Assembly: GCA_020852255.1 (NCBI GenBank) | Contig: JADZBD010000016.1 | Coordinates: forward strand, 248,001-312,000 | Source: Bacteroidia bacterium | GTDB taxonomy: Bacteria; Bacteroidota; Bacteroidia; JADZBD01 | DNA: 64,000 nt | Direction of reading: 5' to 3' | Shown: in pieces, positions 52,260 to 62,155 of the stretch | Numbering within the stretch: position 1 is the first letter of the stretch | Layout of the letters: every line of letters starts with the position of its first letter | Made by a program: the position numbers and the translations under genes | Notes under the pieces: generated by a model | Told to the model about the DNA's origin: nothing | Databases searched by the model: none | What the model saw: only the letters and a program-made list of their open reading frames with translations

Positions 52260-53492
52260 ATGCCTGGCCGCATTCTAATTCTTTTAGTATTCCTGACCAA
52301 CGCTCTTTCTGCACAGCAGGATTCATCCCTGAAGCATGAAATTGAATTCAGGAGCGACGCCTTTTTCAACTCCGACGCCATCACAGGCCGCTTCTTCCAC
52401 GCGTTTTACCTGGGAAATTATCTGGACAGTGCCCTCAAATCCAAGGTGAGGGATCGCACGCGGTACATTTCGCGATGGGGCGCGGATCTTTCTTACGGAA
52501 TTCAATGGAATTACAGCCCCGACAGTCTGTTTGGTAAAACAGGAATTCATCTGCAGGCCGGCCTTTTTGACCGGATGCATGCCAACGGAATTTTCTCCCA
52601 TGATCTCTTTCACTTGGCTTTTTTCGGAAACGCTGATAAGGCCGGCGAAACGCTCGATCTGGGCAATTTCAGGTTAAATATGCTTCTGTATCAGCAGCTG
52701 CAGTTCGGTATCAGTTGGGAAGCGGACTCCACGAGACGTGGTCATGGTTTTGCGATTTCGCTGTTGAAAGGAGAACAGAATTACCAGCTGGATGTGAAAC
52801 AAGCTGATTTGTATACCGCGCCTGACGGAACCTTTATTGACCTCAGCACCCGGATGGAATCTCACCAAACCGACACGGCCCACCGAGGACCGGGTGCCTT
52901 CAACGGCTTCGGAGTTTCGGCTGATATGTACTGGGAATTTCCGTACGTGACCTGGTTTCACGGCGGTGTGCTGAGTGTGGATCTCAATGACTTTGGCTTT
53001 ATTGCCTGGAATAAACGATCACTGCACCACCGTCTCGATACGTTCTTACATTTTGAAGGTGTACAGGTAGATAATCTCTTCGATCTGCAGGAAGGAACCT
53101 TTCCGCAGATGAATGCTGATTCCGTATGGAAGAACAACATGAACTATTCCACCGGCTCCTATCTTACATTTCTTCCTGCCATCCTCAGCATCCGGGCCAC
53201 TACCTATTATGGTAAGAAATTTATTGTTGAAAAAGGGATCAATTACCGTTTTATGGCAAATGCCCGCCCCTTTTACTACGGCTCCTTTGGCTGGAATATC
53301 ACACGAGATGTTTTCACTGCGCTGAATGTGTCATACGGCGGCTATGGACGGCTCAATGCGGGCATGGAAGCGGAAGTGAAATTCGCAAAGCGTTTCAAAC
53401 TGAATGTGCAATCGTATTATTTGACAGGACTCGCCTTGCCGGACATTACCGGCGGGTTAGGAGCCGCCTTCACTGCAGGAATCCGCTTTTAA
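52260..53492 (+). CDS. Outer-membrane beta-barrel-like protein
   Basis: A 410-residue protein from the ATG at 52260 (MPGRILILLVFLTNALSAQ signal); an in-frame TTG at 52233 is not a credible start. It has long runs of alternating hydrophobic residues with Tyr and Trp girdles (YGIQWNYSPDSLFGKTGIHLQAG, FYYGSFGWNIT) and ends in a terminal Phe (FTAGIRF), as in outer-membrane barrels. It resembles the large Bacteroidota groups of uncharacterised OMPs such as DUF5723. It overlaps the ispH stop codon by 4 bases (TTAA), and its start lies 27 bases after the previous gene. Confidence 0.75.
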   Translation: MPGRILILLVFLTNALSAQQDSSLKHEIEFRSDAFFNSDAITGRFFHAFYLGNYLDSALKSKVRDRTRYISRWGADLSYGIQWNYSPDSLFGKTGIHLQAGLFDRMHANGIFSHDLFHLAFFGNADKAGETLDLGNFRLNMLLYQQLQFGISWEADSTRRGHGFAISLLKGEQNYQLDVKQADLYTAPDGTFIDLSTRMESHQTDTAHRGPGAFNGFGVSADMYWEFPYVTWFHGGVLSVDLNDFGFIAWNKRSLHHRLDTFLHFEGVQVDNLFDLQEGTFPQMNADSVWKNNMNYSTGSYLTFLPAILSIRATTYYGKKFIVEKGINYRFMANARPFYYGSFGWNITRDVFTALNVSYGGYGRLNAGMEAEVKFAKRFKLNVQSYYLTGLALPDITGGLGAAFTAGIRF

Positions 53493-54715
53493 CTTAGTCC
53501 CAGCTTCCCCAGCCCTTCTTCAGGTGTTAATGCTCCGGGAAACAACGCAGCCAGTTGCCGGATCACCTCGTCTACCATGGAATCCGGGCAGGAGGCCCCG
53601 GAGGTGATCAATATGTCCGTCTGATCCTTTGCCGGAAAACTTAACACAGAACTCTCCTCTTGCCTCCGGTGTATATTGAAATGCATAATTTCTCCGTTCT
53701 TCTGAACGGAAGCGGCCGATTGAATAAAATAAACCGGCATCTTCTTTTCCAGAATCTCAACCAGGTGTGTAGTATTTGAACTATTGTATCCCCCGACCAC
53801 GAAAGCACAGAAACCACCCTTCTCAGCCAAACGGATTGTTGCATCCTGGTTTTGATTAGTAGCATAACATAATGTGTCGCGGGTATCTGCAAAATGCATC
53901 TTCAGGTTCTCCTTTCCATACCGGCGCATCATTGCATTCCGAAAGAGCCCGGCGATTTCCTCCGTCTCTGATGCAAGCATGGTGGTTTGGTTGACAACAC
54001 CCACATTTTGCAGGTGTTTGACAGGATCAAAACCCGGGGAATATTTCCCCTTGAATACCTCTAGAATTTCCTCCGCATTCACTTTTCCTTCAATATATCC
54101 CGTGAGAATCAAAGCCTCTTCCCTGTTAAGTACCACAAGAGAAGGCGAATGCAGGCTGCTGCGGGAAAAAGTTGCCCGTGTTTCCTCATGCTCTGCCTTC
54201 CCGTGTATGATTACCGAATATTTTTCTTCTCCCAGCCGGGCCGACCGGTTCCAAACTTTCTCCACGAACGGGCAGGTCGTGTCATACTTTTTTAACTCCA
54301 ATCCTCTTTGCTGCAGCATAGTTACAACTTTCACCGATGCGCCGAAAGCAGGGATGATCACCACATCCTCGGGGGAGATCTCTTCCGGCGGGATGATTAC
54401 CTTCCCGGCAGTGTCCATCAAAAAACGGACCCCCCGCTCTTCCAGATCCCGGTTGACGGCGGGATTGTGTATCATCTGAGAAACGAGGAAAATCCTTTTG
54501 CCCGGATTTTCACTCAAAGCGCGAAAGGCAATTTCAATGGCATTCTCCACCCCGTAACAAAAACCAAAATGCCGGGGAATAAAAAAACGAACCGGTCCTA
54601 AATCCAACAGCATCGGCTCAAGGCTCTCCCGCCGGGGATCCTGCATAGCCTGCAGAGCTTTCATCCGCGAAATAACCGGACTCCGGTAAAAAGAAGGTAC
54701 ATCAAACTTCTTCAC
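53489..54715 (-). CDS. ispH: 4-hydroxy-3-methylbut-2-enyl diphosphate reductase
   Basis: The last enzyme of the MEP pathway, an iron-sulfur protein making IPP and DMAPP. The three cluster cysteines are visible in RHFGFCYGVENA, TCPFVEKVW and GASCPDSMVDEV. At 408 residues it is the long Bacteroidota form with an N-terminal extension (KKFDVPSFYRSPVISRMKAL). The GTG at 54715 is preferred over the ATG at 54730 because a TACCTTTG box (54720-54727) overlaps the longer reading and because relatives start near KKFD; this is a judgement. ispE, also in the window, belongs to the same pathway. Confidence 0.93.
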   Translation of the reverse strand: MKKFDVPSFYRSPVISRMKALQAMQDPRRESLEPMLLDLGPVRFFIPRHFGFCYGVENAIEIAFRALSENPGKRIFLVSQMIHNPAVNRDLEERGVRFLMDTAGKVIIPPEEISPEDVVIIPAFGASVKVVTMLQQRGLELKKYDTTCPFVEKVWNRSARLGEEKYSVIIHGKAEHEETRATFSRSSLHSPSLVVLNREEALILTGYIEGKVNAEEILEVFKGKYSPGFDPVKHLQNVGVVNQTTMLASETEEIAGLFRNAMMRRYGKENLKMHFADTRDTLCYATNQNQDATIRLAEKGGFCAFVVGGYNSSNTTHLVEILEKKMPVYFIQSAASVQKNGEIMHFNIHRRQEESSVLSFPAKDQTDILITSGASCPDSMVDEVIRQLAALFPGALTPEEGLGKLGLS

Positions 54716-54719
54716 AACA

Positions 54720-54727
54720 CAAAGGTA
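54720..54727 (-). promoter_or_regulatory. -7 box TACCTTTG 4 nt before ispH
   Basis: Minus-strand TACCTTTG ends 4 bases before the GTG at 54715. With the opposing box at 54735 it forms a divergent promoter pair in 32 bases. Confidence 0.5.
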
Positions 54728-54734
54728 CATTTAT

Positions 54735-54742
54735 TACTTTCG
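54735..54742 (+). promoter_or_regulatory. -7-like box TACTTTCG 5 nt before the PLP decarboxylase
   Basis: TACTTTCG, a one-base variant of TAnnTTTG, ends 5 bases before the ATG at 54748. Confidence 0.45.
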
Positions 54743-54747
54743 CCGGT

Positions 54748-56184
54748 ATGGACTACAGAAGAAAGCTGCACTCACTTGAACAAGTCTCCTCTTTACTGGA
54801 ACCTTCCCCCGCCTTTCGGGCGGAAGTGCGTGAGGAAGTGGTTCAGTATGCGGAGAAATTTCTTAACGCTATCCACACCCTGCCTGCCTTTGAATTTCCC
54901 CGCCCAGGATCAAAAATACCTGGAGGTTTATTTCCCGGAAATGACCCTGTACCTATCGGCACACTTCTGGACGCGCTGAAGAAAGATGTTGATACTCCCG
55001 GGCTGAATCCTGCATCCGGAGGACACCTGGGGTATATTCCCGGAGGCGGAATATACTTTTCAGCACTGGGAGACTATTTGGCGGATATCTTTAACCGGTA
55101 TGCCGGAATTTTCTATGCCGGTCCGGGAGCCGTGCGAATGGAAAATCTTCTGATCCGGTGGATGGCACGCATCACGGGATTTCCCGAAGAAGCCGCCGGC
55201 AACCTCACTTCGGGAGGCAGTCTGGCCAATCTCATGGCAATTGTAACCGCGAGGGACGCAAAAAATATTGGTCCGGAAAAAATCCGAAGCTCCGTGATCT
55301 ATCTCTCCGAACAGAGTCATCATTCTGTACAGAAGGCGATCCGCATTTCCGGCTTGTCTGAATGCGTTCACCGGCATGTCCGCCTCGACTCAAATTTCCG
55401 AATGAAACCGGATCACCTGAAAGAACTTCTGCAACAAGACAAAGCGGCAGGGCTTGACCCTTTTCTTCTGGTTGCCAATGCCGGCACCACCGATACAGGA
55501 GCAATTGATCCGTTGGAAGATTTATCCGAAATTAGCAGAGCGAACGGCATGTGGATGCATGTGGATGCCGCCTACGGTGGTTTTTTTGTACTGACCGACC
55601 AAGGAAGTAAAAAACTGAAAGGCATGAGCCTTGCGGATTCGCTTACCATTGATCCGCACAAGGGTCTTTTTCTCCCGTATGGCCTTGGTACGGTGCTGGT
55701 AAAAAACAAGCTGCACCTCAATGCTTCCCACCGGTACACAGCGAATTACATGCAGGATTCATTACAGGCAAACGAAGAACTCTCTCCCGCAGACCTGTCA
55801 CCGGAACTCACCAAACATTTCCGCGGGTTGCGGCTCTGGCTTCCTTTGCTGTTACACGGCACCGCCCCCTTTACCGCCTGCCTGGAGGAAAAACTACTGC
55901 TTGCCTTGTATTTCCATGAAGAGTTACAAAAGATAGGGTTCCGGGTGGGACCGCCACCGGATCTATCAGTGGTGATTTACCGTTTTATTCCGAAGCAGGG
56001 GGATGCAGATGCGTTCAACCTGGCCCTCCAGGAAAAGGTTGTCAGAGACGGAAGAGTTTTCATATCCTCCACGCGGATTGATGGTGAGGTCTGGCTGCGC
56101 TTTGCCTGCCTCGCATTCCGGACACATCTTTCAACCATCGACACCCTTCTGGAAGTACTCAGGAATGAGACCAAAAACCGGTAA
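54748..56184 (+). CDS. Pyridoxal-dependent group II decarboxylase
   Basis: A 478-residue fold-type I PLP enzyme of the aromatic-amino-acid/glutamate decarboxylase group. The cofactor Lys is in DPHKGLFLPYG near residue 307, the PLP-stacking His region at LSEQSHHSVQKA, and the Asp contacting the pyridine N in HVDAAYGGF. GGHLGYIPGGG and TSGGSLANLMAI fit the family. The substrate cannot be assigned; tryptophan, tyrosine, glutamate and diaminobutyrate are all possible in this group. Confidence 0.9.
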   Translation: MDYRRKLHSLEQVSSLLEPSPAFRAEVREEVVQYAEKFLNAIHTLPAFEFPRPGSKIPGGLFPGNDPVPIGTLLDALKKDVDTPGLNPASGGHLGYIPGGGIYFSALGDYLADIFNRYAGIFYAGPGAVRMENLLIRWMARITGFPEEAAGNLTSGGSLANLMAIVTARDAKNIGPEKIRSSVIYLSEQSHHSVQKAIRISGLSECVHRHVRLDSNFRMKPDHLKELLQQDKAAGLDPFLLVANAGTTDTGAIDPLEDLSEISRANGMWMHVDAAYGGFFVLTDQGSKKLKGMSLADSLTIDPHKGLFLPYGLGTVLVKNKLHLNASHRYTANYMQDSLQANEELSPADLSPELTKHFRGLRLWLPLLLHGTAPFTACLEEKLLLALYFHEELQKIGFRVGPPPDLSVVIYRFIPKQGDADAFNLALQEKVVRDGRVFISSTRIDGEVWLRFACLAFRTHLSTIDTLLEVLRNETKNR

Positions 56185-56201
56185 ATATTCCCTGCATTCC
56201 G

Positions 56202-56209
56202 TAACTTTA
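56202..56209 (+). promoter_or_regulatory. -7-like box TAACTTTA 7 nt before spoT
   Basis: TAACTTTA, one base off the consensus, ends 7 bases before the ATG at 56217, inside a 32-base gap. Confidence 0.4.
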
Positions 56210-56216
56210 CACTGAT

Positions 56217-58436
56217 ATGGGAGACGCTTTGATTGATCTCGAAGCGGAGAAAAAGGAGATCCTCAAACGGTATCGTTCTCTGCTACGCGCCTGCAAGAGA
56301 AAGCAGGAGAAGGGCGACCGTGTGCTTATCCGGAAGGCCTTTGAACTGGCGCTGGAGGCTCATAAAGATATGCGGCGTAAATCCGGGGAACCTTATATTT
56401 ACCATCCCATTGCAGTTGCACGCATCTGTGCTGAGGAGATTGGCCTTGGAATCACTTCCGTTATCTGTGCGCTTCTTCATGACGTAGTTGAAGACACGGA
56501 TCTTTCTCTGGACGATATCCAGGGCATGTTCGGAGACAAGGTAGCCCAGATCATTGATGGGCTTACCAAGATTCAGGGAGTTTTCGACGCTTCCAAATCC
56601 ATACAGGCCGAGAATTTCCGGAAAGTGCTGCTCACACTGAGCGACGACGTACGCGTGATACTCATTAAGCTGGCCGACCGTTTGCACAATATGCGAACCC
56701 TCAGCAGCATGAAGAGAGACAAACAGCTGAAAATCGCCTCCGAAACATTGTACCTGTACGCACCCCTCGCCCACCGTCTCGGGCTGAATGCCATTAAAAC
56801 CGAACTGGAGGATCTCTCGCTTCAGTACACGGAGCCTGAAGTCTATTTTGACATTGAGAAAAAACTGAGGGAGAGCGAACCGGAACGAAAGAAATACATT
56901 AACAAATTCATCATCCCGCTTAAGGATAGCCTGGAAGAGACAAAACTAAAGTTCAAGATTTTTGGCCGCCCGAAATCCATTTTCTCCATTGCCAATAAGA
57001 TTAAAAGCAAAGGAGTACCTTTTGAAGAGGTATTTGACATCTTCGCCATCCGCATCATTATTGATTCGGAAGGTGAAAGGGAAAAAGCCGATTGCTGGAG
57101 GGTTTATTCTGTGGTAACGGATCACTACCAGCCGAACCCCGACCGACTGCGTGATTGGGTAAGCACACCTAAAGCCAACGGATATGAATCGTTGCATACA
57201 ACGGTAATGGGACCAGACGGCCGCTGGGTGGAGGTTCAGATACGTACGACCCGAATGGATGAACTGGCCGAAAAAGGACTGGCAGCACACTGGAAATACA
57301 AGGAAAGCGCTGCGGAAAGAGAGAGCCAGCTTGAGGAATGGATCCGTCGTATCCGGGAAATGCTGGAAAGTCCGGCAGAAGATGCCCTGGACTTTATTGA
57401 TGACTTTAAACTGAATCTCTTCGCCGATGAAATCTTTGTCTTTACACCGAAAGGAGAAATGCGTACACTGCCTTCCGGATCCACAGCACTTGACTTTGCA
57501 TTCGATATTCATACAAAGGTAGGAGAGACCTGTATTGCGGCGAAAGTAAATCATAAGCTGGTGCCGCTTTCCCACAAACTGAACAGCGGTGACCAGGTGG
57601 AGATTATCAACAGCAGCAAACAGGCACCTAAGGAAGATTGGATCACCTATGTGATAACCGCCAAAGCGAAATCAAAGATTAAAGCAGCGCTCAAAGAAGA
57701 AAAGAAAAAAATTGCCGACGAAGGAAGAGATATGCTGGAACGGAAATTCACCCACCTTAAAATAGAATTTACTGTACAGAACATCAATGATGTGGCAAAT
57801 TTTTTCAAACTCCCCTCCTCCCAGGAACTGTTCTACCGCATAGCGAGGGGAGTGATTGACCTGAAACATCTTAAAGAGTACCAGAAACAGCGGGAGAAGG
57901 AACGTACCCATCAGACCACCCCCAACAAAAAACCCGAAAAAGCCAATCTGGAAGATATTGTAGCGGGCGTAAGAGGAAAAACCGATATGCTGGTGATTGG
58001 TGAAAACCTTAAAAAAATTGATTATAAACTTTCTCCCTGCTGTTCCCCCATTCCCGGCGACGATGTCTTCGGATTCATTACCATCAGCGACGGAATTAAA
58101 ATTCACCGGGTCAACTGTCCCAATGCCCTGGAACTGATGAGCAACTATGCTTACCGCATTGTGAAAGCCCGCTGGATGAATCAGGAGATGATCTCCTTCC
58201 TGGCAGGGATCAAGGTTACCGGCATAGATGAGATGGGCATTGTGAACCGGATCACACAGATCATTTCTTCAGAGCTGAATGTGAACATGCGTTCTATTTC
58301 TTTTGATACCGACGATGGTATATTCGACGGAACCATCATGGTTTTTGTCCATGATACGGATCACCTGACCGGCCTGATGCAGAAACTCAAACAGGTTCAG
58401 GGAGTTCTGACGGTCAGCAGGATGGACACCAACTGA
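56217..58436 (+). CDS. spoT: Bifunctional (p)ppGpp synthetase/hydrolase, RelA/SpoT family
   Basis: Makes and degrades the stringent-response alarmone. The 739-residue protein carries every domain: HD hydrolase ([21 protein letters not shown], about residues 50-200), synthetase ([25 protein letters not shown], about 250-380), TGS ([23 protein letters not shown], about 405-465), a zinc-finger-like helical region with [14 protein letters not shown], and a C-terminal ACT domain (about 660-739). Both the HD and the synthetase catalytic motifs look intact, so it is probably the main balanced enzyme. It heads a run continuing into fur, STAS and purA. Confidence 0.96.
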   Translation: MGDALIDLEAEKKEILKRYRSLLRACKRKQEKGDRVLIRKAFELALEAHKDMRRKSGEPYIYHPIAVARICAEEIGLGITSVICALLHDVVEDTDLSLDDIQGMFGDKVAQIIDGLTKIQGVFDASKSIQAENFRKVLLTLSDDVRVILIKLADRLHNMRTLSSMKRDKQLKIASETLYLYAPLAHRLGLNAIKTELEDLSLQYTEPEVYFDIEKKLRESEPERKKYINKFIIPLKDSLEETKLKFKIFGRPKSIFSIANKIKSKGVPFEEVFDIFAIRIIIDSEGEREKADCWRVYSVVTDHYQPNPDRLRDWVSTPKANGYESLHTTVMGPDGRWVEVQIRTTRMDELAEKGLAAHWKYKESAAERESQLEEWIRRIREMLESPAEDALDFIDDFKLNLFADEIFVFTPKGEMRTLPSGSTALDFAFDIHTKVGETCIAAKVNHKLVPLSHKLNSGDQVEIINSSKQAPKEDWITYVITAKAKSKIKAALKEEKKKIADEGRDMLERKFTHLKIEFTVQNINDVANFFKLPSSQELFYRIARGVIDLKHLKEYQKQREKERTHQTTPNKKPEKANLEDIVAGVRGKTDMLVIGENLKKIDYKLSPCCSPIPGDDVFGFITISDGIKIHRVNCPNALELMSNYAYRIVKARWMNQEMISFLAGIKVTGIDEMGIVNRITQIISSELNVNMRSISFDTDDGIFDGTIMVFVHDTDHLTGLMQKLKQVQGVLTVSRMDTN

Positions 58437-58456
58437 GCACCTGAGCCTAATTTCCT

Positions 58457-58464
58457 TATCTTTA
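58457..58464 (+). promoter_or_regulatory. -7-like box TATCTTTA 3 nt before fur
   Basis: TATCTTTA ends only 3 bases before the ATG at 58468; initiation from it would fall on the start codon. Confidence 0.4.
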
Positions 58465-58467
58465 GGC

Positions 58468-58941
58468 ATGCCCGAAAAGAAAGACATTCACCTGCGGGTG
58501 AAAGGCATTTTTACCGAATACCTGGAACGAAACGGCCACCGGAAAACACCCGAACGCTTCGCGATCCTCGACGAAATCTATTCCCATTCAGGGCATTTTG
58601 ATATTGAAGGTCTGTACATCCACATGAAAAACAAAAAGTACAGAGTAAGCAGGGCCACGCTTTATAATACAATTGAGTTACTCCTGGAGTGCAATCTGGT
58701 TACCCGACATCAGTTCGGGAAAAATCTGGCACAGTTTGAGCGCTCTTTTCAGTACCGGCAGCATGACCACCTCATTTGTCAGGATTGCGGTAAGGTATTT
58801 GAATTCTGCGACCCCCGTATACAGCAGATTCAGCAAACTGCCGGAGAAATTCTTAACTTCGACATCAGTCATCACAGCCTCAACCTCTTCGGCAAATGCA
58901 AGCGGCTGGCCTCCGAAGGGAATTGTGAAAATCAAAAATAA
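58468..58941 (+). CDS. fur: Fur family metal-dependent regulator
   Basis: A 157-residue repressor. The winged-helix domain spans about residues 15-90 ([33 protein letters not shown], then [21 protein letters not shown]). The dimerisation domain has [18 protein letters not shown] with the CxxC zinc pair. The usual second CxxC is loosened to a Cys pair seven residues apart in [13 protein letters not shown], so structural zinc may be held differently. Metal specificity (iron, zinc, peroxide) is not decidable. It lies 31 bases after spoT and 5 before the STAS gene. Confidence 0.9.
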   Translation: MPEKKDIHLRVKGIFTEYLERNGHRKTPERFAILDEIYSHSGHFDIEGLYIHMKNKKYRVSRATLYNTIELLLECNLVTRHQFGKNLAQFERSFQYRQHDHLICQDCGKVFEFCDPRIQQIQQTAGEILNFDISHHSLNLFGKCKRLASEGNCENQK

Positions 58942-58946
58942 GAAGT

Positions 58947-59291
58947 ATGCAATTCAGTCATCAGGTAAAAGAAGAAATGGGTATCGTTGTGTGCAGCCTG
59001 CACGGCGAACTCATTGATAAGAACCAGGCTGCCGCCTTTGTAGAGGAAACGGACAAGCTGATTGCTTCCGGAAAACTGAAAGTAGTACTGGACCTGGGTG
59101 AGCTGAAGTACATCAATTCTTCCGGGCTGAATGTACTGATCAATATGCTTACCCGTGCCCGTAAAAACGGTGGCGAAACAATCATCGCGAATGTATCTCC
59201 CAAAGTAAAAGAGCTCCTCGTGATTACTAAACTGAACACCGTGTTTACCGTAACAGAAAGTGTAGATAAAGCCATCTCAAAACTCAAATAA
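58947..59291 (+). CDS. STAS-domain anti-sigma factor antagonist
   Basis: A 114-residue single STAS domain (FSHQVKEEMGIVVCSLHGELID ... VLDLGELKYINSSGLNVLINMLTRARKNGG). The phosphorylatable Ser of the INSSGLNVL loop (about residue 59) is conserved, as in SpoIIAA/RsbV proteins of partner-switching systems. A matching kinase (SpoIIAB/RsbW type) is not in the window; a SpoIIE-type phosphatase is at 18747. It lies 5 bases from both fur and purA, so it is co-expressed with them. Confidence 0.9.
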   Translation: MQFSHQVKEEMGIVVCSLHGELIDKNQAAAFVEETDKLIASGKLKVVLDLGELKYINSSGLNVLINMLTRARKNGGETIIANVSPKVKELLVITKLNTVFTVTESVDKAISKLK

Positions 59292-59296
59292 CAAGC

Positions 59297-60577
59297 ATGA
59301 AAGCGGATGTACTGTTAGGATTACAGTGGGGCGACGAAGGAAAGGGAAAGATTGTGGACGTTATCACCCCGGGATACGACATGGTTTGCCGTTTCCAGGG
59401 CGGACCAAATGCCGGGCATACTCTTGAATTCAACGGAATCAAGCATGTTCTGCACATTATACCATCGGGCATCTTCAGAGAAAACTGTATGAACGTGGTC
59501 GGAAACGGGGTGGTATTGGACCCTGTGGTATTCCATAAGGAGATCAGTGCCCTGCGAAAAATGGGAGTGGAGGTAGAGAAAAAGCTGCTTATCTCCAACC
59601 GGGCCCACCTTATTCTTCCCAGCCACCGCCTCCTTGACGCAGCCTCTGAGTCAGCCAAAGGCAAAGAAAAAATCGGAAGCACGCTTAAAGGTATTGGTCC
59701 CACATATATGGATAAGACCGGGCGAAACGGACTCCGGGTGGGAGATATTAAACTGCCGAATTTTAAAGAAAAGTATCAGCAACTGGTAAACAAACACCGG
59801 CAGATCCTGGATGCATACGGGTTCACTTATAATCTGCAGGAGCATGAACCTGAATTTTTCCGGTGTGTGGAAGAACTAAATAAACTGAACCATATTGATG
59901 GCGAGCATTTCCTCAATGCTGAATTGGCAAAAGGAAAAACGGTGCTGGCAGAAGGCGCACAAGGATCGCTGCTCGATATTGATTTTGGAACTTATCCGTT
60001 CGTAACCTCCTCCAACACCATTTGTGCAGGAGCCTGTACCGGACTGGGAATTGCACCCTCCCGCATCGGAAGAGTACTCGGTATTTTCAAAGCCTATTGT
60101 ACACGGGTAGGCAGCGGACCTTTTCCTACGGAACTGACAGATGACACCGGTGAGCTTATCCGCAAAACCGGCAATGAATTCGGCTCCACCACCGGGCGCC
60201 CGCGCCGATGCGGCTGGTTAGATCTGCCGGCACTGAAATACGCCATTATGATCAACGGGGTTACCGAACTGATCATGATGAAAGCCGACGTACTCAATCC
60301 TATTGCCACCATCAAGGTCTGCACCCATTACGAGGTAGGTGGAAAAAAAACAGATCAATTGCCCTTCGATCTCTGTCAGGTGGAAGCCCGGCCAGTTTAT
60401 AAAGAGCTGAAAGGCTGGAACAGATCTCTTGAATCGGTTGGCAGTGCTGAAAATATGCCCAGGGAATTACTGGATTACATCCATTTTATCGAAACAGAAA
60501 CCGGCGTTCCCGTTTCCATTGTTTCGGTAGGACCCGACCGAAAACAGACGATCATCCGTAACGGCGTTTTGGTCTGA
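59297..60577 (+). CDS. purA: Adenylosuccinate synthase
   Basis: Joins IMP and aspartate using GTP in AMP synthesis. The 426-residue protein opens with the P-loop-like LGLQWGDEGKGKIVDV, then FQGGPNAGHTLEF, the IGSTLKGIGPTYMDKTGR loop, LAEGAQGSLLDIDFGTYPFVTSSN and the late STTGRPRRCGWLDL. All family blocks are present and length is normal. Confidence 0.97.
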   Translation: MKADVLLGLQWGDEGKGKIVDVITPGYDMVCRFQGGPNAGHTLEFNGIKHVLHIIPSGIFRENCMNVVGNGVVLDPVVFHKEISALRKMGVEVEKKLLISNRAHLILPSHRLLDAASESAKGKEKIGSTLKGIGPTYMDKTGRNGLRVGDIKLPNFKEKYQQLVNKHRQILDAYGFTYNLQEHEPEFFRCVEELNKLNHIDGEHFLNAELAKGKTVLAEGAQGSLLDIDFGTYPFVTSSNTICAGACTGLGIAPSRIGRVLGIFKAYCTRVGSGPFPTELTDDTGELIRKTGNEFGSTTGRPRRCGWLDLPALKYAIMINGVTELIMMKADVLNPIATIKVCTHYEVGGKKTDQLPFDLCQVEARPVYKELKGWNRSLESVGSAENMPRELLDYIHFIETETGVPVSIVSVGPDRKQTIIRNGVLV

Positions 60578-60601
60578 TTCTTGCGGCGAACAGGTCCCTT
60601 T

Positions 60602-62137
60602 ATGAACCGGCTTCCGCTATTGACGCTCCTTTTCCTTCTGACGGGAACTCCCTGCCTCGTACATGCACAAAAAAAAGGCGGCAAGAAGAAGATCGAGTTT
60701 TCCGCCAAAAGAACATCCTTCAGCAAAAATATCGGCAAGGGAGCAACACGTCTGATCGGCAACGTCCGATTCCGCCACGAGGGTGTAGAAATGTTCTGCG
60801 ACAGCGCCTGGCTCTATGACGATCAGACACTGGAAGCTTTTAACAATGTACATATATCCCAGGGCGACAGCATTCATCTTTATGGCGATGTGCTGAAATA
60901 TAATGGCAACACCCGGAAGGCAGAATTGCAGAAAAACATCCGGATGATGGACAGGGAAATGACCCTGACCACACAGGTTCTCTATTTCGATATCAAAGAA
61001 CAGGTTGCTAATTATACCGGAGGCGGAAAGATTGAAACTTCTGAGAACATTCTTACCAGCGAATACGGCTATTATTTCACGAAAGGGAAAGAGCTGGGGT
61101 TCAAAAAAAACGTAGTACTGGTAAATCCGGAATATACTATGAAGAGTGACACCCTCCGCTACAATACCCAAACCAAAGTAGCGTGGTTCCATGGCCCTAC
61201 CACCATTACTTCCCCCGGGAATTTCATCTACTGTGAAGACGGCTATTACGACACATGGAATGACCTGAGCCGGTTCTCAAGGAATTCTTATATCCTGTCG
61301 GGAAAGCAGATGCTCAGGGGCGACAGTTTATTTTATGACCGGAAAAAAGGGCTGGGCCGCGCGAAAAACAACATCCTGATCATTGATTCGGCGGAGAAAG
61401 TCACCATTCAGGGGCAATTCGCAGAATATTATGAGCAAAGCGGCACGTCCTTCGTGAGCGGAAAGGCATTCATGACCCAGGTTTATGAGGAGGACACACT
61501 GTATCTGGGAGCTGACACCCTTCACTCCTCTTTTGAGATGAAAGATTCTGCCGGTGCCATGTACCCGGACCGGAAAGCAAGGCTGCTCAAAGCGTATCGT
61601 AAAGTGAAAATTTACAAAAGTGACCTGCAAGGCTCTTGTGACTCTCTGGTCTATGAATACCGCGATTCAGGTATGGTATTGTATCATCGTCCGCTGTTGT
61701 GGTCAGAGAAAATGCAAATATCAGGAGAACAGATCCGAATTCAAACCGGGGGCGGGGAAATCAGGAAACTCTACGTGGAAGGCGCGGCCTTCATGATTTC
61801 CGCCGAGGATACCATTCGCTTCAACCAGATAAAAGGCAAAAGACTGACCGGATATTTTATAAAAAATGAATTGTATAAAATACATGTGGAAGGAAACGGG
61901 CAAACACTTTATTATGTACGGGATAACAAAAAGATGATAGGACAGAACCGGACCGATTGCAGCGAGATGGATATCTATATGAATGACACTGATATCCGGA
62001 AGATCACCTTTCTGGACAAACCGGATGGAAAAGTAACCCCTCTTTCTATGCTCAGCGGACAGGACCTGAGACTCAAGGGGTTCGGCTGGTTCCCGGAACG
62101 GCGCCCAACGCGTGATGAGGTATGTGGTAAAAAATAG
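60602..62137 (+). CDS. OstA/LptA-domain protein (LPS transport related)
   Basis: A 511-residue secreted protein from the ATG at 60602 (LPLLTLLFLLTGTPCLVHAQ signal); an ATG at 60581 adds MRRTGPF. After a basic patch KKGGKKK, the body is a long run of OstA-like beta-jellyroll strands (RLIGNVRFRHEGVEMFCDSAWLY, LYGDVLKYNGNTRKAEL, LTTQVLYFDIKEQVANYTGGGKI) repeated over the whole length, without the LptD barrel domain. In Bacteroidota this OstA-like form is thought to act in the LPS bridge or outer-membrane biogenesis. Location periplasmic by inference. Confidence 0.85.
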   Translation: MNRLPLLTLLFLLTGTPCLVHAQKKGGKKKIEFSAKRTSFSKNIGKGATRLIGNVRFRHEGVEMFCDSAWLYDDQTLEAFNNVHISQGDSIHLYGDVLKYNGNTRKAELQKNIRMMDREMTLTTQVLYFDIKEQVANYTGGGKIETSENILTSEYGYYFTKGKELGFKKNVVLVNPEYTMKSDTLRYNTQTKVAWFHGPTTITSPGNFIYCEDGYYDTWNDLSRFSRNSYILSGKQMLRGDSLFYDRKKGLGRAKNNILIIDSAEKVTIQGQFAEYYEQSGTSFVSGKAFMTQVYEEDTLYLGADTLHSSFEMKDSAGAMYPDRKARLLKAYRKVKIYKSDLQGSCDSLVYEYRDSGMVLYHRPLLWSEKMQISGEQIRIQTGGGEIRKLYVEGAAFMISAEDTIRFNQIKGKRLTGYFIKNELYKIHVEGNGQTLYYVRDNKKMIGQNRTDCSEMDIYMNDTDIRKITFLDKPDGKVTPLSMLSGQDLRLKGFGWFPERRPTRDEVCGKK

Positions 62138-62155
62138 ATTGATTATTTTTCAGGA

